A stretch of 64,000 nt of DNA from Symbiodinium natans (lineage: Eukaryota > Sar > Dinophyceae > Suessiales > Symbiodiniaceae): positions 587,417 through 651,416 of the forward strand of contig CAJNDS010001691.1 in NCBI GenBank assembly GCA_905221605.1, written 5' to 3'. The notes beneath the pieces are model-generated. The model ran no database searches and was not told where the DNA came from. It saw only the letters and a list, made by a program, of their open reading frames with translations. Below, in pieces: positions 40,501 to 49,120 of the stretch. A program made the translations under genes and the position numbers. Within the stretch, counting starts at the first letter, position 1, and the number at the start of each line of letters is the position of its first letter.

Positions 40501-43500
40501 GCTTTTGGCTTTGTAAGGATTCTTGAGGGGATTGAGGAGAATGAACAAAGCATAGCGTCATGTTCAAAACCTAACCCTTTTAAGTTTTAAGGCGAGTTAG
40601 GAAGCTCTTCATGCCTGCGTCAAGCCTAAGCTGAAGGCGGCCGTGCAATTCGGCTTAGGGTTTAGGGTGTAGGGTTTAGGGATCAGGGGTTTTAGGGAGG
40701 CTTAGCTCCTCTACTTCGGAGACAAGTGCAGATCAGCGCTTTGCTTCTGGTTCGACTTCAGATTCTGCTACTTGCCTTCCGAGCATCTGTCCTACGCCAC
40801 TGGCGGCACTGGCGTGCTGGCTCTTGCGCGAGGATGAAGATTGGCGAAAGCCCTGCGATGCCTTGACGTGTTAAGCCAAGAAATATATCACAGGGGGTGT
40901 ACATTCACCACTTGTGCTCAAAGACCCCTTCTGGGCAAAAAAAACGCAGCGCACTCGGGGATTCTTTCTTCTGTACAGTCAACGAGTAAACGACTCTGGT
41001 TCCGCACTAGACCTTCCACCTGTTCTTCTTACACCCTATGGGCCATACCCTGCGCCGTATATTTTCTGGTAGGTTCCCTCATGCATGCTTCTTAAAAGGA
41101 TCAAAACAAGCTCTCCGGAGAGGGGGGGGCGTGCTAGGTATAGGCCTCACCGGCAGTGCTCCTGGGCGCTCATGGACTTAGCACCCGCAAGTGCCCCTCC
41201 GAGTTGCTTGAAGCGTTACAGTCTGATGTTTTGGGTTTGGTGCATTCAGGGTTGAATGGGCCCGTTTAGGACAGAAATATATTGCTTGGCCTACCTGTGG
41301 TTGAGGGGTTGGCGTTAAAACAAGGGCTTCTTGCGGTTTACAGGGTGCAAGAGTAATTCTTATCTCGTGTTTCGGGGTCTTCGAGGCCTAAACCCTAAAC
41401 CCTAAACCCTAAACCCTAAACCCTAAACCCTAAACCCTAAACCCTAAACCCTAAACCCTAAACCCTAAACCCTAAACCCTAAACCCAGACCCCAAATTCT
41501 ACTCAGATCCTCTGGGTGCCTCGGGATCCTCCTCGACTCGCAAGTTGACGAAGGTCGCCATGGCGTTCACCATCTCGTTCATCTCATCCTCTGTGTAGCC
41601 TTCAGCTTTGGGGGTGCAACGACGGGGATGGACTAGAGGACTGGCTAGGGTTTGGGGAAGACGGTTTGCTGATTCATGGTTGAGATAGTATTGAAATTGT
41701 ATTTCTTATTCCTCCTTGTTGGGTTTAAGTGCCCTTAAAAATGAAAAATGTTACCCAACTATGACAAAGTTTAGGGTCCATATCATGAGTCTATGTCCTT
41801 CTGTTGCACTGAAGTGAAGGGATGTGGTTCTGATGGTACCTGGGCAAGTGTGTGATACTAGGTATGTGCTGCCTGCCTATGACCGTCCGACGCTGAGAAC
41901 GCGTACAAATCCATACTGAACCCTTCATTGTAGTTCCTGTTTGGGGTACCCCCAAAACTGAACTACAATTAAGGGTCCAGGCGAGCTTACAAAAACCCGA
42001 TGCAACCAGTCCAGCAAAGCATTCACAGCGTGCCGAAGCGGTTCTTCTTCATTCAGAGCTTCCGAACGGAAAAGAGAAGTTGGATTGGTCGTGCATTCCA
42101 GACGCTCCGAAGAACAATCGACGTGCAACTGGCTTTCCGAAACGCTGCACCAGCAATGCCGGAAATGCACTTCGAGCCCCAACGCTGCTGCCATCAGTAC
42201 TGTCCGTCTCGCAGCATCGAAACAAAACCCTTGGTGAATTGCGGCAACACAGAAACAGTGCTGAAGCAAATGTGCATTTCCCAAAATAGGGGTACACCAA
42301 AATATAATAGAATCCCCTTAAACGGACCCCCGCCCCCCCCAAAAAAAAGTACCACCTATTTTCGGAAACCCCACATGGCCGGGACAAAAACAGAAGCCCC
42401 CTTTTGACTCTTTCAGGCGCCCCCTGCAGCTGCGTCGTACGATGACTTAATCCACGAAGGAGGTTGGTGTGAACCGAACATTTGCGGAGTCGGAATAACT
42501 GCTAATGGTATTACCTCATAGCCCCTGTATACGTAGACTATAATAACCTGACAAAACCTTCTTCATCCAACAATAATAATAATACATTATTATATAGTAA
42601 TAATAATGATAGAGAATCGTATTACTATCATTATTACTATTATTACTATTATTACTTTTCCGAAGCCATACCGGAATCGACTGTACGTCAACTTCAAGAC
42701 ACGGCGTTGGCGCTACTATTATTACTATTATTACTATTATTACTATTATTACTATTATTACTATTATTACTATGATTACTATGATTACGATTATTACGAT
42801 TATTACGATTATTACGATTATTACTATTATTACTATTATTACTATTATTACTATTATTACTATTATTACTATTATTACTATTATTACGATTATTACTAGT
42901 ATTACTATTACTACTATTATTACTATTATTACTATTATTACTATTATCATGATTATTCTTATTATTCTGATTAAGCTACCTATATAATACCCCTAATTTG
43001 GCACAGCAGCGCGTCAGTCCCAGCGAGGCGACGGCATCCATCAAGTCTTTCCCAGAAATGAGCTTGTTCTTGGCCTGTGGTTTAGGGTTTAGGGTTTAGG
43101 GTTCAGGGTTCAGGGTTTAGGGTTTAGGGTTTGGGGTTTGGGGTTTGGGGAAGTTTAGGGTTTGGGGAAGTTTAGGGTTCACAGTCATGTTCAGACTTAC
43201 TTTTCAGAGGATTACAGTTTGGGATCTGTTCCTGAGGGTTCACTGTTTAGGGCTTGTGTGGGTCGAGGCGCTGCAGGCACTCCGCATGCGACCTTGTAAG
43301 AAAACAAGAGTCGTAATAGTAGAATAAACAATGATAGTAACAACCACAATGACCACAATAGCAACAATAGGGTTTAGGGTTTAGGGTTTAGGGTCATAGC
43401 AACAGTAACAGCTCTGACAATACCAAACAACTTGTCTGTCAAGGGACGGTGGTGCCCAATCGCAGCCGCAGCCTGCGAGCTGGACGATACGGTCAGCTTG

Positions 43501-46500
43501 ACTAAGACTACTAAATAATTAGAATAGGGTTTTGGGGAGGTTATTATAGTATAAATATCATTATAGTATAAAGACACCTGTGTTACATGTTGCAGTCCTG
43601 CCCTGAGCTTGAGGTTCGGCGTCCAAAATACATGGAAGGGAAGGCTGCGCAAGACACAAGAGAACGTCTAGACCCTGAAGAGCTCGCGCCGGGAGCCGCT
43701 CCGTAAGATCAGCAACTTTTGGCATCATGACCCCGAGGCACGACCCTCTCTGACTCTAAACTCAGAGAGCCTGATAACCCGTAAGGACTACTCCTTCATT
43801 CAGAAGTGGGATCCACGCGGTATTCGCGAGAGCTCCCTAGTCCGAGCAGCCTTTGCCGGATCTGGCGAGCGTCTTCCTCCTTCAGACCATTCAGGTCGGA
43901 ATGCCTTTGTTCTGACGCGGATGAGGGATCAGACTCTTGAAGATTGACATGCAGGTAACTCACTTCAGCACGGACACAGCAGGTAAGCCTTTCCTTCTTT
44001 GCAACAGGCCCGGCGTTTCACCGGGCCGACCCGTAAACCCGTAAACCCGTAAACCCGTAAACCCGTAAACCCGTAAACCCTAAACCCTGAACCCTAAACC
44101 CTAAGACTCCACTTACACCAACTACCCCCTATCTAAACCCTAAACCCTAAACAGCTGCAGTGGCAGATTGCAGACGAGCAGCAAGAGCTTGGAGGCATCC
44201 CCATGTATTTGCGACCGCTCCTGAGACTTGAGGCTGTTTTTGCTTTTCGCACACAGACCCCTTTAGGGTTTAGGGTTTAGGGTTTAGGGTTTACCAGATG
44301 ATAAACAGTTTCAAAAAAACCCTAAGCCCCAAACCTCCCTCAACCCAACCTTCCCTCAAACTTAGGTAGATGCCTCTGGCTTGGCACTTTGTTGAGGTTT
44401 ACAGGGTCGACCCTGAATTCGAGTTGCTCTTTAGTGGACCTTACTTTGACATTACATCCGAACTCTGGGGCTGTCCATTTCGAATGCAGAAGTCTTGCGA
44501 GTGAGGCTAGCCCCACACCACCCGCATTTCTTTACGGAGTACAGAGCTTAAGGGCGCCGGCCGAACGCGTCAGAGGCGGTCCTCATCTGCATCAGATGTG
44601 GACGTCCGTATGCGGGGTGACGACGGACTGGTTTGGGAGCCTTCAGCTGACAAGTGGGCCAAAACTGAACCCTAAACCCTCCCTAGAGAAACAATCCTAA
44701 AGCCTACCTAGAGTAACCTACATGCCCGTACAAGAAGGGATGCGTACCTTAACTATAGATATGTTCCCACGACGCCCCGCCCCAAAGACAAGTCCTAAAC
44801 CCTATGTAAAGTTTTTCGGCACCAGATCATGCCAGCAGCCCTCAAATCCTAATTCCAAAGCCAGGGTTTAGGGTTTAGGGTTTTTCGGATTTAAGGGTTT
44901 AAGGGTTAAGGGTAGCCTAAGCCTCACACCCGAAGTCTTGCATCCCAAATGCGCGAGCTACTATCAGGGTCCCTCAACCCTGAACCCCAAACCCCAACCC
45001 CTAAACACTGACGTCGGTTGGTCCAGAGTTCAGAGGCGGAGGGGGCATTCTGGGCAGCTTATAGCTTATGCCTTACAGTTTTTTTCTTTTGAGGCTCTTG
45101 CGCTTTTCGCACCGGCAAGGACCAGCAGAAAGAGGCCGTTAGGGTTAGGGTTTAGGGTTTAGGGTTTGGGGTTTGGGGTTTGGGGTTTAGGGTTTGGGGT
45201 TTAGGGTTTGGGGTTTAGGGTTTAGGGAAGTTTCGGAAGGCTCTGCCAAAGGGCCGGAGGAGTTCATGGGCTCCAGCGGCATGGACGAAACACTGACACC
45301 CGACTGGCTATCCTGTCCAGAGAAGTTCCCCTGGGTTCCCCACCAACACATATTATATATATATATATGTGTGTGAATATACATATATACATATACATAT
45401 ATGTGTGTGTATGTGTACATATACATAAATAATGTAATATGCCGCAATTTGCGATTAATTCAAATATGTGTCATATATGCGATATCTATTCTATAGATAA
45501 GTATGCATAACTACATATATGTATATATAGTATCTATACATATATATATATAGTTGCCGTTGCAACTTTTTCAAGGAAGCCGTGTCTCGGAGAAAGGGGG
45601 GGAAGGGTATCACTTGGGGTATGCTCCTACCTCGAGTCACCTATACACCCCAAAGTGACAGAGGATGCACCCAGCAAGCCAGAGTGGCTTTCCTTTTTAC
45701 AAGGGGTATTCAGGTTGCTCTAGGCTAAAAACCCTAAACACTGAACCCTAAAGGTTCCGAAGCTAAAACCTAAAAACTAAACCCTAAACACCCAAAAGGT
45801 TCCCAGTAAACCCGAAGCCTTTTAGTGGGAGAGGCTGGAGGCCGCAGCTGCTTCATCCCAACCCTAATCCTAAACCCTAAACCCTAAACCCTAAACCCTA
45901 AACCCTAAACCCTAAACCCTAAACCCTAAACCCTAAACCCTAAACCCTAAACCCTAAACCCAGAAGAAGAAGGACGAGGCGAAAGCTAGGGTCGCAAATC
46001 TCAAAGGCTCGAAGAAGAGCCCTGCACGGCTTTTACCCGGAGTACCCCACATGCCCCATATAGAAGCGGCATTTCCTCAGAGATACATCGGTTCCGCTAG
46101 GCCGGGTTTTATAGGGCTTTTGGGGCCTTGTGTGATGAGATTTAAAAAGTGGCGGACGCCTCCGACAGCTTCGAGTCCCGACGGCTTCAACAGAAGAAGC
46201 CCTGTAAGCCCCGGAAACTCTAAAACCCACGAGCTCTTCACAAGGAACTAAACCCTAAACCCTAAACCCTAAACCCTAAACCCTAAACCCTAAACCCTAA
46301 ACCCAAAACCTGAACCCTAGGAACTACGAGGTGCCTTATGAAGGCCCTGTATAAGCCCGCAAGGCCTTTTTTTGGAAACAACTCGGACCCTAGACCCTAA
46401 ACCCTAAACCCTAAACCCCAAACCCTAAACCCCAAACCCCAAACCCTAAACCCCAAACCCTAAGCCCCCAAGACTCCAGCTGTCTCCTCGGAGTTGGACA

Positions 46501-47069
46501 TCCCGACATCACGGACGTCGGGTGCCTCATGCGTCCTTGGTAGCCATCTTATAAACCCTCAGCCCTCCTTACGGTACTATGGCCCTTATTTGGGATGTTC
46601 CCGCCTATACTAACAGTCCTTAACAGGGATGGTAGTCCCCCCTACTATAATCCCTCTACAGGACTTTTTGGTATGAGGGAAACAACCCAAGCCATAATTA
46701 GGATTTAAGGGGTAGTATAAGGGCTATGTTAGGAGTATATTCAGAGGGGTGCGGGCTTTTACAAAAGGGCTGGGAATGGGGGGGGGGGGGGGGGCAGTTT
46801 GTGGAGAGAACCTTATCGTACTTCGGGCCGGCCCCCTTCTCTGAGCCCATACAATCTATGGCACCCTATCAGCCCCGTAAGCCTGATCAGCCCCATCAGA
46901 CCAATTCCTGAGAACCCAAACAACACAGAAAAACAAGTCGCCCATTCCCAAAGAAACCGTGTTTTTTGCCAGGTACAGATCCCTGAGTATAAGACATGGT
47001 TTAGCCCTAAACCATAAACCCGAAACCCTAAACTTCAACCTCGCACCCAGCCAGGTGCTTCGGGAAGCG

Positions 47070-47100
<31 letters not shown>

Positions 47101-49120
47101 AAAAAGGCAGCCATTGTGAACAGGGCAGTGGGGACACCCTAGGGTTTCTTTCAGGCTCGGGCTGTATCGGGATCATCGGGGGCCTTCGGGTTAAGGGTTT
47201 CTAGGTCTTCTTGGTAGCCCAGCAACCAGATCACAAAAAGGGTACCCCTTTTTTGGGTTGCTGACTTTATACGGGAACCCTGAACCAACAGAAAGGGAAA
47301 CGGGTACCACTGGGCTGCCAAGGTTTTGGGGTTGAGAGTTTGGAGGGTTCAGGGTTTAGGGCTTAGGGGTTTAGGGGTTTAGGGGTTTAGGGGTTTAGGG
47401 GTTTAGGGGTTTAGGGGTTTAGGGTTTAGGGTTTAGGGTTTAGGGTTTAGGGGTTTAGGGTTTAGGGTTTAGGAGGTATGCTCATCGCTCCGATTCGGGC
47501 TTTGCGACCGAGGGACTCCGGCACTGGCATCAACTGCCACTTGGTTTGGGGTTTAGGGTTTAGGGTTTAGGGCTTAGGGTTCAGGGTTTAGGGTTGAACT
47601 TTGGGGGTTAGGACAGTGAGCAGGGGAGGCTCTACTACTTCCGGTTTGAAGGCTGCAGCAAGTTTGAGCGGCCGGTTGAGGGTTTAGGGTTTGTGCATGC
47701 GCTTTGCATTGGAGGCCCGAAATTCCTAAACCCTAAACCCTAAACCCTAAACCCTAAACCAGTAGCGACTCTGCCACCAAGGCTCACATGGGCTTTACGA
47801 ATATAGGGGACCCCTGTTTTAGACCCCACACAGTAGGATCCCTCATGATAAGGACCCAAATAAGGTACCCCCGAATTTCGGAAACCCTCACATGTAGTTC
47901 CTTGTTGATTTCTTCATCATAAGGACCAAATAAGGTACCCCTAATTTCGGAAACCTCCCATATGGATTTCTTGGGCTTGCTTACCGACTGGGGTTATGGT
48001 AGACCAGCCAAGCGAGTCAAACCTTGCTGCAAACCCGAAGCCCCAAAGACAGACCTCCCGGCTGAAGCACAACATGCCCCCTAGACCCCATAAATCCGAA
48101 GAGCGAACCCCGCAACCTGGGTTTAGGGTTTCGGTTTCAGGCTTAGGGCTTAAGGTTAGGATTTAGGGTTTAGGTTTAGGGTTTAGGATTAGGGTTTAGG
48201 GCTAGGGTTTGGGGTTTAGGGTTTAGGGCTTCGGGTGCCAAACCTTTAAACCCTACCGCAGTGCCTTCGGCGAGGGCCTGGGCGAGACGTCTGAGATCTG
48301 CGGCCGGCCGCGCGCCGGCCTCAGATGGTTCTTCGGCTTAGGGCTTAGGGCTTAGGGCTTAGGGTTTAGAGTTTAGGGTTTAGGGTTTAGGGCTTCGGGC
48401 TTAGGGTTTAGGGAATTCTGTTTAGGGCAGTTGCTGAGGGCTTGAGGGTTTTGGGGCTTCAAACCCCATGCAAGGTGAATCCCTGAATCCTAAACCCTGA
48501 CTAAACCCCACAAGCCCCAGTTTTGTACTTAATTATATACTTAATAATATACTTAATAATATACTTCATAAGATGGCTTGGTGAAGGTATGAAGGGGAGC
48601 ACTGCGGGGTTGAGAGCTCTGGCCGAAGGGCGTTGTAAGGGCCTGAGGACCCACGGATGATTCAACTACCACAGCACGCTGTTGTACGCAGTTGTCCTTC
48701 AGGATTCCTGACTAGATTACAGTAGGCATCGCAGCCCCTGCAGACTTTTGCACTTAACTATATGCACACCGTACCGAAGAAATCCACATCCGACCAGGTC
48801 TTGTGGTCATGTTGCATGGCACATTCCGACGCAAAAAAAGACGTCTACCTAACGAAACATAAAGCACACGAGAGACCATCAGATTCTGACAGCTTGGGAT
48901 GCTCCCCCCTATACTAACAGTCCTTAATAGGAATCATCATAGCGGGTACTGTAATCCCTATTAAGGACTGGTAGTAAAAGGGGGGAACTTTTCAAATGGC
49001 AGTGCTTCCAGGCTGCAGGGCTTCTCTTGCGTCCTGGTGTGCGGCAAGCAGCTGCTGCCGGAAGCTAATCCATGAAGCATCAATGGATGCGGCGAACTCG
49101 TCGGGCGGCAGCGCAGCCAT
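28444..49120 (-). CDS. Channel B: single-domain voltage-gated cation channel with EF-hand (multi-exon gene)
   Basis: Tandem paralogue of channel A, same strand and same domain order. Core exons: S1 (33.75 kb), loop (33.5), S2-S4 (32.1-32.36), S4-S5 linker (31.4), an undivided S5-pore-S6 exon (30.85-31.16), cytoplasmic helices (30.5, 30.3), EF region (29.9-30.0, 29.5) and a C-terminal helix (28.5). The voltage sensor has R residues at every third position followed by K. The pore loop reads MFTAFRCFTGEC. The EF loop is DADGSGTLKLTE, with Asp at 1 and 3, Ser at 5 and Glu at 12. Exon joins use mixed GT, GC and perhaps GA donors, as known in dinoflagellates. N-terminal exons at 36-49 kb are short and rich in Ser, Ala and acidic residues and are less certain. 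The 3' end is not defined; a segment ending in a stop at 24403 could belong here or to another gene. Confidence 0.82.
29491..29599 (-). CDS. Channel B exon: EF-hand
   Basis: 109 nt: VQSLMDDLDLPPDRANLFEV then IDADGSGTLKLTELVQ. Canonical EF loop DADGSGTLKLTE. Acceptor TTGTCAG, donor GT. CCCTAAA lies on the left and TTTAGGG on the right, within 16 bp on each side. Confidence 0.94.
29870..30013 (-). CDS. Channel B exon: cytoplasmic segment before EF-hand
   Basis: 48 codons starting EDEKHAAFSSRAPTLHISHK and ending MEISKELFLLVIQDYH. It equals two exons in channel A (3.4 and 2.9 kb), so A has an extra intron here. Acceptor TTTCAG lies 8 bp from the end of the M3 element at 30021-30153; donor GT. 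Confidence 0.91.
30021..30153. mobile_element. M3 element beside a channel B acceptor
   Basis: Begins CTTGGTAGCCCGGTAGCCAT, ends GGTACCACTCTGGGCT. On the coding strand it ends 8 bp before the exon starting at 30013. Confidence 0.86.
30282..30328 (-). CDS. Channel B exon: post-S6 helix, second part
   Basis: Begins GTTACG after AACTAAG and encodes VTRELLKKFASAHH. A nearly identical block (GTGACGCGGGAGCT) begins the preceding intron, see the intron finding. The 3' end is approximate. Confidence 0.82.
30503..30592 (-). CDS. Channel B exon: post-S6 helix, first part
   Basis: 30 codons: VYVDITMRAAKENDATTAEQ and HSRESIRIAR. Equals parts of two exons in A. Acceptor in a triple AGAGAG; GT donor at 30502-30501. 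Confidence 0.91.
30854..31155 (-). CDS. Channel B exon: S5, pore and S6
   Basis: One 302-nt exon: S5 (IRTLALAFALLFAVLYVISG), turret, pore (MFTAFRCFTGEC), and S6 (FVASYMLVSMGIFNVILA). The same protein stretch in channel A is spread over six exons. Acceptor GTTGAG; GC donor at 30853-30852. Confidence 0.94.
31386..31443 (-). CDS. Channel B exon: S4-S5 linker
   Basis: 58 nt coding LFRVKFMKDLRLMVKGLVAG, identical in length to the A exon. GC donor. Its 5' end lies inside a 27-bp direct repeat that flanks a short TTTAGGG array. Confidence 0.9.
31424..31526. repeat. 27-bp direct repeats flanking a telomere-type array
   Basis: The same 27 bases occur at 31424-31450 and 31500-31526, period 76. Between them are 49 bp of TTTAGGG-type repeat. 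The repeated bases include the first codons of the S4-S5 linker exon. Confidence 0.95.
31545..31900 (+). repeat. Long degenerate eight-base telomere-like array
   Basis: About 350 bp of TTTTAGGG, TTTCAGGG and TTTGAGGG units, eight bases rather than seven. It lies in a channel B intron next to a 27-bp direct repeat. It is the longest array here and uses a different unit length from the rest. Confidence 0.93.
31905..32128. mobile_element. M3-like element at a channel B donor
   Basis: Left half near 31905-31930 (ATGATAAGGGTAC), right half 32080-32128 (GGCACCACTGGGGGGACCAAG), with a T-rich tract and G run between. The right end touches the 3' end of the S2-S4 exon. Confidence 0.65.
32126..32357 (-). 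CDS. Channel B exon: S2 to S4 voltage sensor
   Basis: Encodes S2 (VFAIFIWLEIFLRIHLLKC), S3 (WNWFDIFLAGTGVADIVLQ) and S4 (LLRFCRLIRLVRIVK). Acceptor GATCAG. The exon end coincides with the terminal repeat of an M3-like element (CTTGGTCCCCCCCAGTGG), so the donor GT is probably element-derived. Confidence 0.94.
32590..32695 (+). repeat. C-rich microsatellite
   Basis: A C tract followed by repeated CCGCCTCCCCCT units (12-bp period), preceded by TA-rich sequence (32470-32570). Poly-Pro or poly-Gly frames here are artefacts. Confidence 0.95.
32837..32948. mobile_element. M7 inverted-repeat element
   Basis: ACTATTTGCCTAAGAACCCC ... GGGGTTCTTAATCAAGTAG. Other copies at 60536-60634 and 56636-56740; the first 20 bases of the window are the right end of another. 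Confidence 0.85.
33461..33538 (-). CDS. Channel B exon: S1-S2 loop
   Basis: Exactly 26 codons: VGNGVMIGFQTDPAFESWGG then FFYFEL, acceptor GCTGAG, donor GT after GAGCTG. Joins in frame to S1 upstream and S2 downstream. Confidence 0.89.
33730..33784 (-). CDS. Channel B exon: S1 helix
   Basis: Encodes PRYLEPFVAVLIVAW, the S1 helix; GT donor after TGG. The 5' end is approximate. Confidence 0.78.
34634..34706 (-). CDS. Channel B exon: pre-S1 cytoplasmic segment
   Basis: Encodes LVAELTFVRINDLAAPPEPM and HPL. Acceptor GGTCAG. Near identity with channel A at 10.2 kb marks this as a conserved stretch upstream of S1. Confidence 0.81.
35487..35599 (-). CDS. Channel B exon: pre-S1 helix
   Basis: Encodes IFGPRMLNQFRAVKEILLAG then DTNRLLAETIRIF. 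It combines two exons of channel A. Acceptor TCTCAG. Confidence 0.78.
35866..35975. mobile_element. M5 inverted-repeat element
   Basis: GGGGGTTTACGATAATAAGG ... ATCATAAACCCCCACATG, with AAATAGTAG and AAGAAGGTACCC inside. Copies or parts: 16148-16235, 19420-19525, 33146-33210, 47795-47895, 50830-50916, 52795-52886, 55770-55870. Confidence 0.85.
36018..36065 (-). CDS. Channel B N-terminal exon, ALTEIFLAHE
   Basis: Encodes ALTEIFLAHEGEIHKR after CTGCAG, aligned with ALMELFFAQDRVAF in A. The 3' end is approximate. Confidence 0.55.
36232..36341. mobile_element. M10 inverted-repeat element
   Basis: CCTAGACCCAAGTGTAACCC ... GGGCCCGCTGGGTCCTCG, immediately followed by an M4 element. Confidence 0.82.
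36345..36455. mobile_element. M4 inverted-repeat element
   Basis: CCAAAATAGGGGTACCCC ... GGGTACCCCTATTTTCGGAA; ends in a run of C. Confidence 0.85.
36500..36575 (-). CDS. Possible channel B N-terminal exon, NVVPTQA
   Basis: Contains DLRATCCLNVVPTQASCS, similar to SSMNVVPAQAALS of A at 11.6 kb. Boundaries uncertain. Confidence 0.38.
37478..37586. mobile_element. M10 inverted-repeat element
   Basis: GAGTCACCTAGGAATAAAAA ... GGGCCTACTCCCACTCCTAG. Confidence 0.8.
37760..38030. other. Cluster of GTCGATCGACAAG palindromes
   Basis: GATCGACAAG.. CTTTTGTCGATC (37786-37810), CTAGAAATCTAG, GTCGATCGACAAG..CTTGTCGG (37821-37845), then TTGTCGATCCGGC..GTGTCGAC (37995-38015). Several nested hairpins in about 250 bp. 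Function unknown; could be old inverted-repeat elements. Confidence 0.6.
38110..38910. repeat. Tandem repeat, about 110 bp unit, diverged
   Basis: Five or more copies with the landmarks GCCACACGGCCCCCTAAGCA, ACGCTTGCAGAACAAACTG, ATTGGGGCGATTTGACGAGC and GAGCATCATGAGCATCAG. Some copies lack parts. No telomere-type arrays lie inside. It sits in a channel B intron. Confidence 0.93.
39318..39402 (-). CDS. Possible channel B N-terminal exon
   Basis: Segment TAVRQEWPAHWPDKAHAGHA bracketed by CCCTAAA and TTTAGGG arrays; weak match to the EWPP segment of A at 12.2 kb. A second frame is also open. Confidence 0.32.
39964..40065. mobile_element. M10 inverted-repeat element
   Basis: AGACCCAAGAGTAACCTAGC ... 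GGGCCTACTCTGGGTCCTAG. Confidence 0.85.
40085..40200 (-). CDS. Possible channel B N-terminal exon
   Basis: Two frames stay open; the more protein-like reads SLDLRIFGFNTAGSADRRRL then VANQHPVWERRGSS. Not recognised elsewhere. Confidence 0.32.
40205..40285. repeat. Head-to-head telomere-type junction
   Basis: TTTAGGG units (40208-40245) are followed after a few bases by CCCTAAA-type units (40249-40275). This is the orientation expected of two fused telomere ends. Confidence 0.85.
40590..40655 (-). CDS. Possible channel B N-terminal exon
   Basis: Open segment AELHGRLQLRLDAGMKSFLT, helical and charged. No counterpart seen in A. Confidence 0.35.
40728..40850 (-). CDS. Channel B N-terminal exon, Ser/Ala-rich
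   Basis: Open segment QSSSSRKSQHASAASGVGQM then LGRQVAESEVEPEAKR, ending at a possible GC donor. It parallels the Ser/Lys-rich segment of A at 14.7 kb in composition and in distance from the GY..EM exon. Confidence 0.48.
41512..41599 (-). CDS. Channel B N-terminal exon, GYTEDEM
   Basis: Encodes GYTEDEMNEMVNAMATFVNL and RVEEDPEAP. Clear match to GYSVEEMDELVNMLADFIGL of A; acceptor CTGAAG in the same phase. Confidence 0.62.
42000..42260 (-). CDS. Possible exon region, frame ambiguous
   Basis: About 260 bp with several open frames on both strands. On the minus strand one frame includes SEALNEEEPLRHAVNALLDW, which looks like a helix. I cannot choose the frame from sequence alone. An M4 element follows at 42268. 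Confidence 0.28.
42268..42375. mobile_element. M4 inverted-repeat element
   Basis: CCAAAATAGGGGTAC ... ACCTATTTTCGGAAACCCC, with AATAGAATCCCCTTAAA inside. Confidence 0.84.
42600..42965 (+). repeat. Nine-base microsatellite ACTATTATT
   Basis: More than 20 units with a central GATTATTAC variant block. Open frames (poly-Ile/Val, poly-Tyr) are artefacts. Confidence 0.97.
43690..43765 (-). CDS. Possible channel B N-terminal exon
   Basis: Open segment MMPKVADLTERLPARALQG. No match elsewhere in the window. Confidence 0.33.
43805..43950 (-). CDS. Channel B N-terminal exon, KEEDARQIRQRL
   Basis: Encodes ESDPSSASEQRHSDLNGLKE then EDARQIRQRLLGLGSSREYR. The second half resembles LEDEEAQGIRHRLRVRLG of A at 17.9 kb. 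Confidence 0.5.
44032..44105 (+). repeat. Variant array, CCCGTAAA units
   Basis: Six copies of CCCGTAAA pass into CCCTAAA. Local homogenisation of a mutated unit. Confidence 0.88.
44575..44660 (-). CDS. Possible channel B N-terminal exon, Ser/Asp-rich
   Basis: Open segment SQTSPSSPRIRTSTSDADED, disordered-type composition typical of this N-terminal region. Confidence 0.38.
45232..45312 (-). CDS. Channel B N-terminal exon, DSQSGV
   Basis: Begins after GGACAG with DSQSGVSVSSMPLEPMNSSG. Similar start and phase to the A exon at 20.1 kb. Confidence 0.47.
45345..45560 (+). repeat. TA-rich microsatellite region
   Basis: TATATA and TATGTG repeats with ATAC. Similar shorter tracts at 4130-4200, 15630-15740, 52240-52290 and 60715-60800. 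Confidence 0.9.
46490..46555 (-). CDS. Possible channel B N-terminal exon
   Basis: Segment RTHEAPDVRDVGMSNSEETA after an AG, acidic and open. It lies close to the M2 element at 46589. Confidence 0.33.
46589..46691. mobile_element. M2 inverted-repeat element
   Basis: Ends TTTGGGATGTTCCC and GGGAAACAACCCAAG; slightly diverged copy. Confidence 0.83.
47209..47322. mobile_element. M3 inverted-repeat element
   Basis: Ends CTTGGTAGCCCAGCAACC and GGTACCACTGGGCTGCCAAG; a well-preserved copy. Confidence 0.88.
47758..47877. repeat. Dispersed duplicate of 50803-50914
   Basis: About 110 bp (starting CAGTAGCGACTCTGCCACC) nearly identical to 50803-50914, each preceded by a CCCTAAA array. It includes the left part of an M5 element. 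Confidence 0.93.
48252..48335 (-). CDS. Possible channel B N-terminal exon, helical
   Basis: Open segment AEEPSEAGARPAADLRRLAQ then ALAEGTAV. May correspond to the coiled-coil-like exon of A at 20.5 kb. Confidence 0.42.
48893..48996. mobile_element. M2 inverted-repeat element at exon edge
   Basis: Starts CTTGGGATGCTCCCCC; the right end is diverged and coincides with the 3' end of the first recognised exon of channel B. Confidence 0.82.
48995..49120 (-). CDS. Channel B first recognised exon
   Basis: Encodes MAALPPDEFAASIDASWISF then RQQLLAAHQDAREALQPG. Clear match to the first exon of A (LDASWIAFRKQLLEA). The exon ends exactly where an M2 element begins. The Met at 49120 is the likely but unproven start. 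Confidence 0.6.

Noticed and set aside
42516-42950. Open frames of poly-Ile/Val and poly-Tyr
   Set aside because: Products of the ACTATTATT microsatellite.
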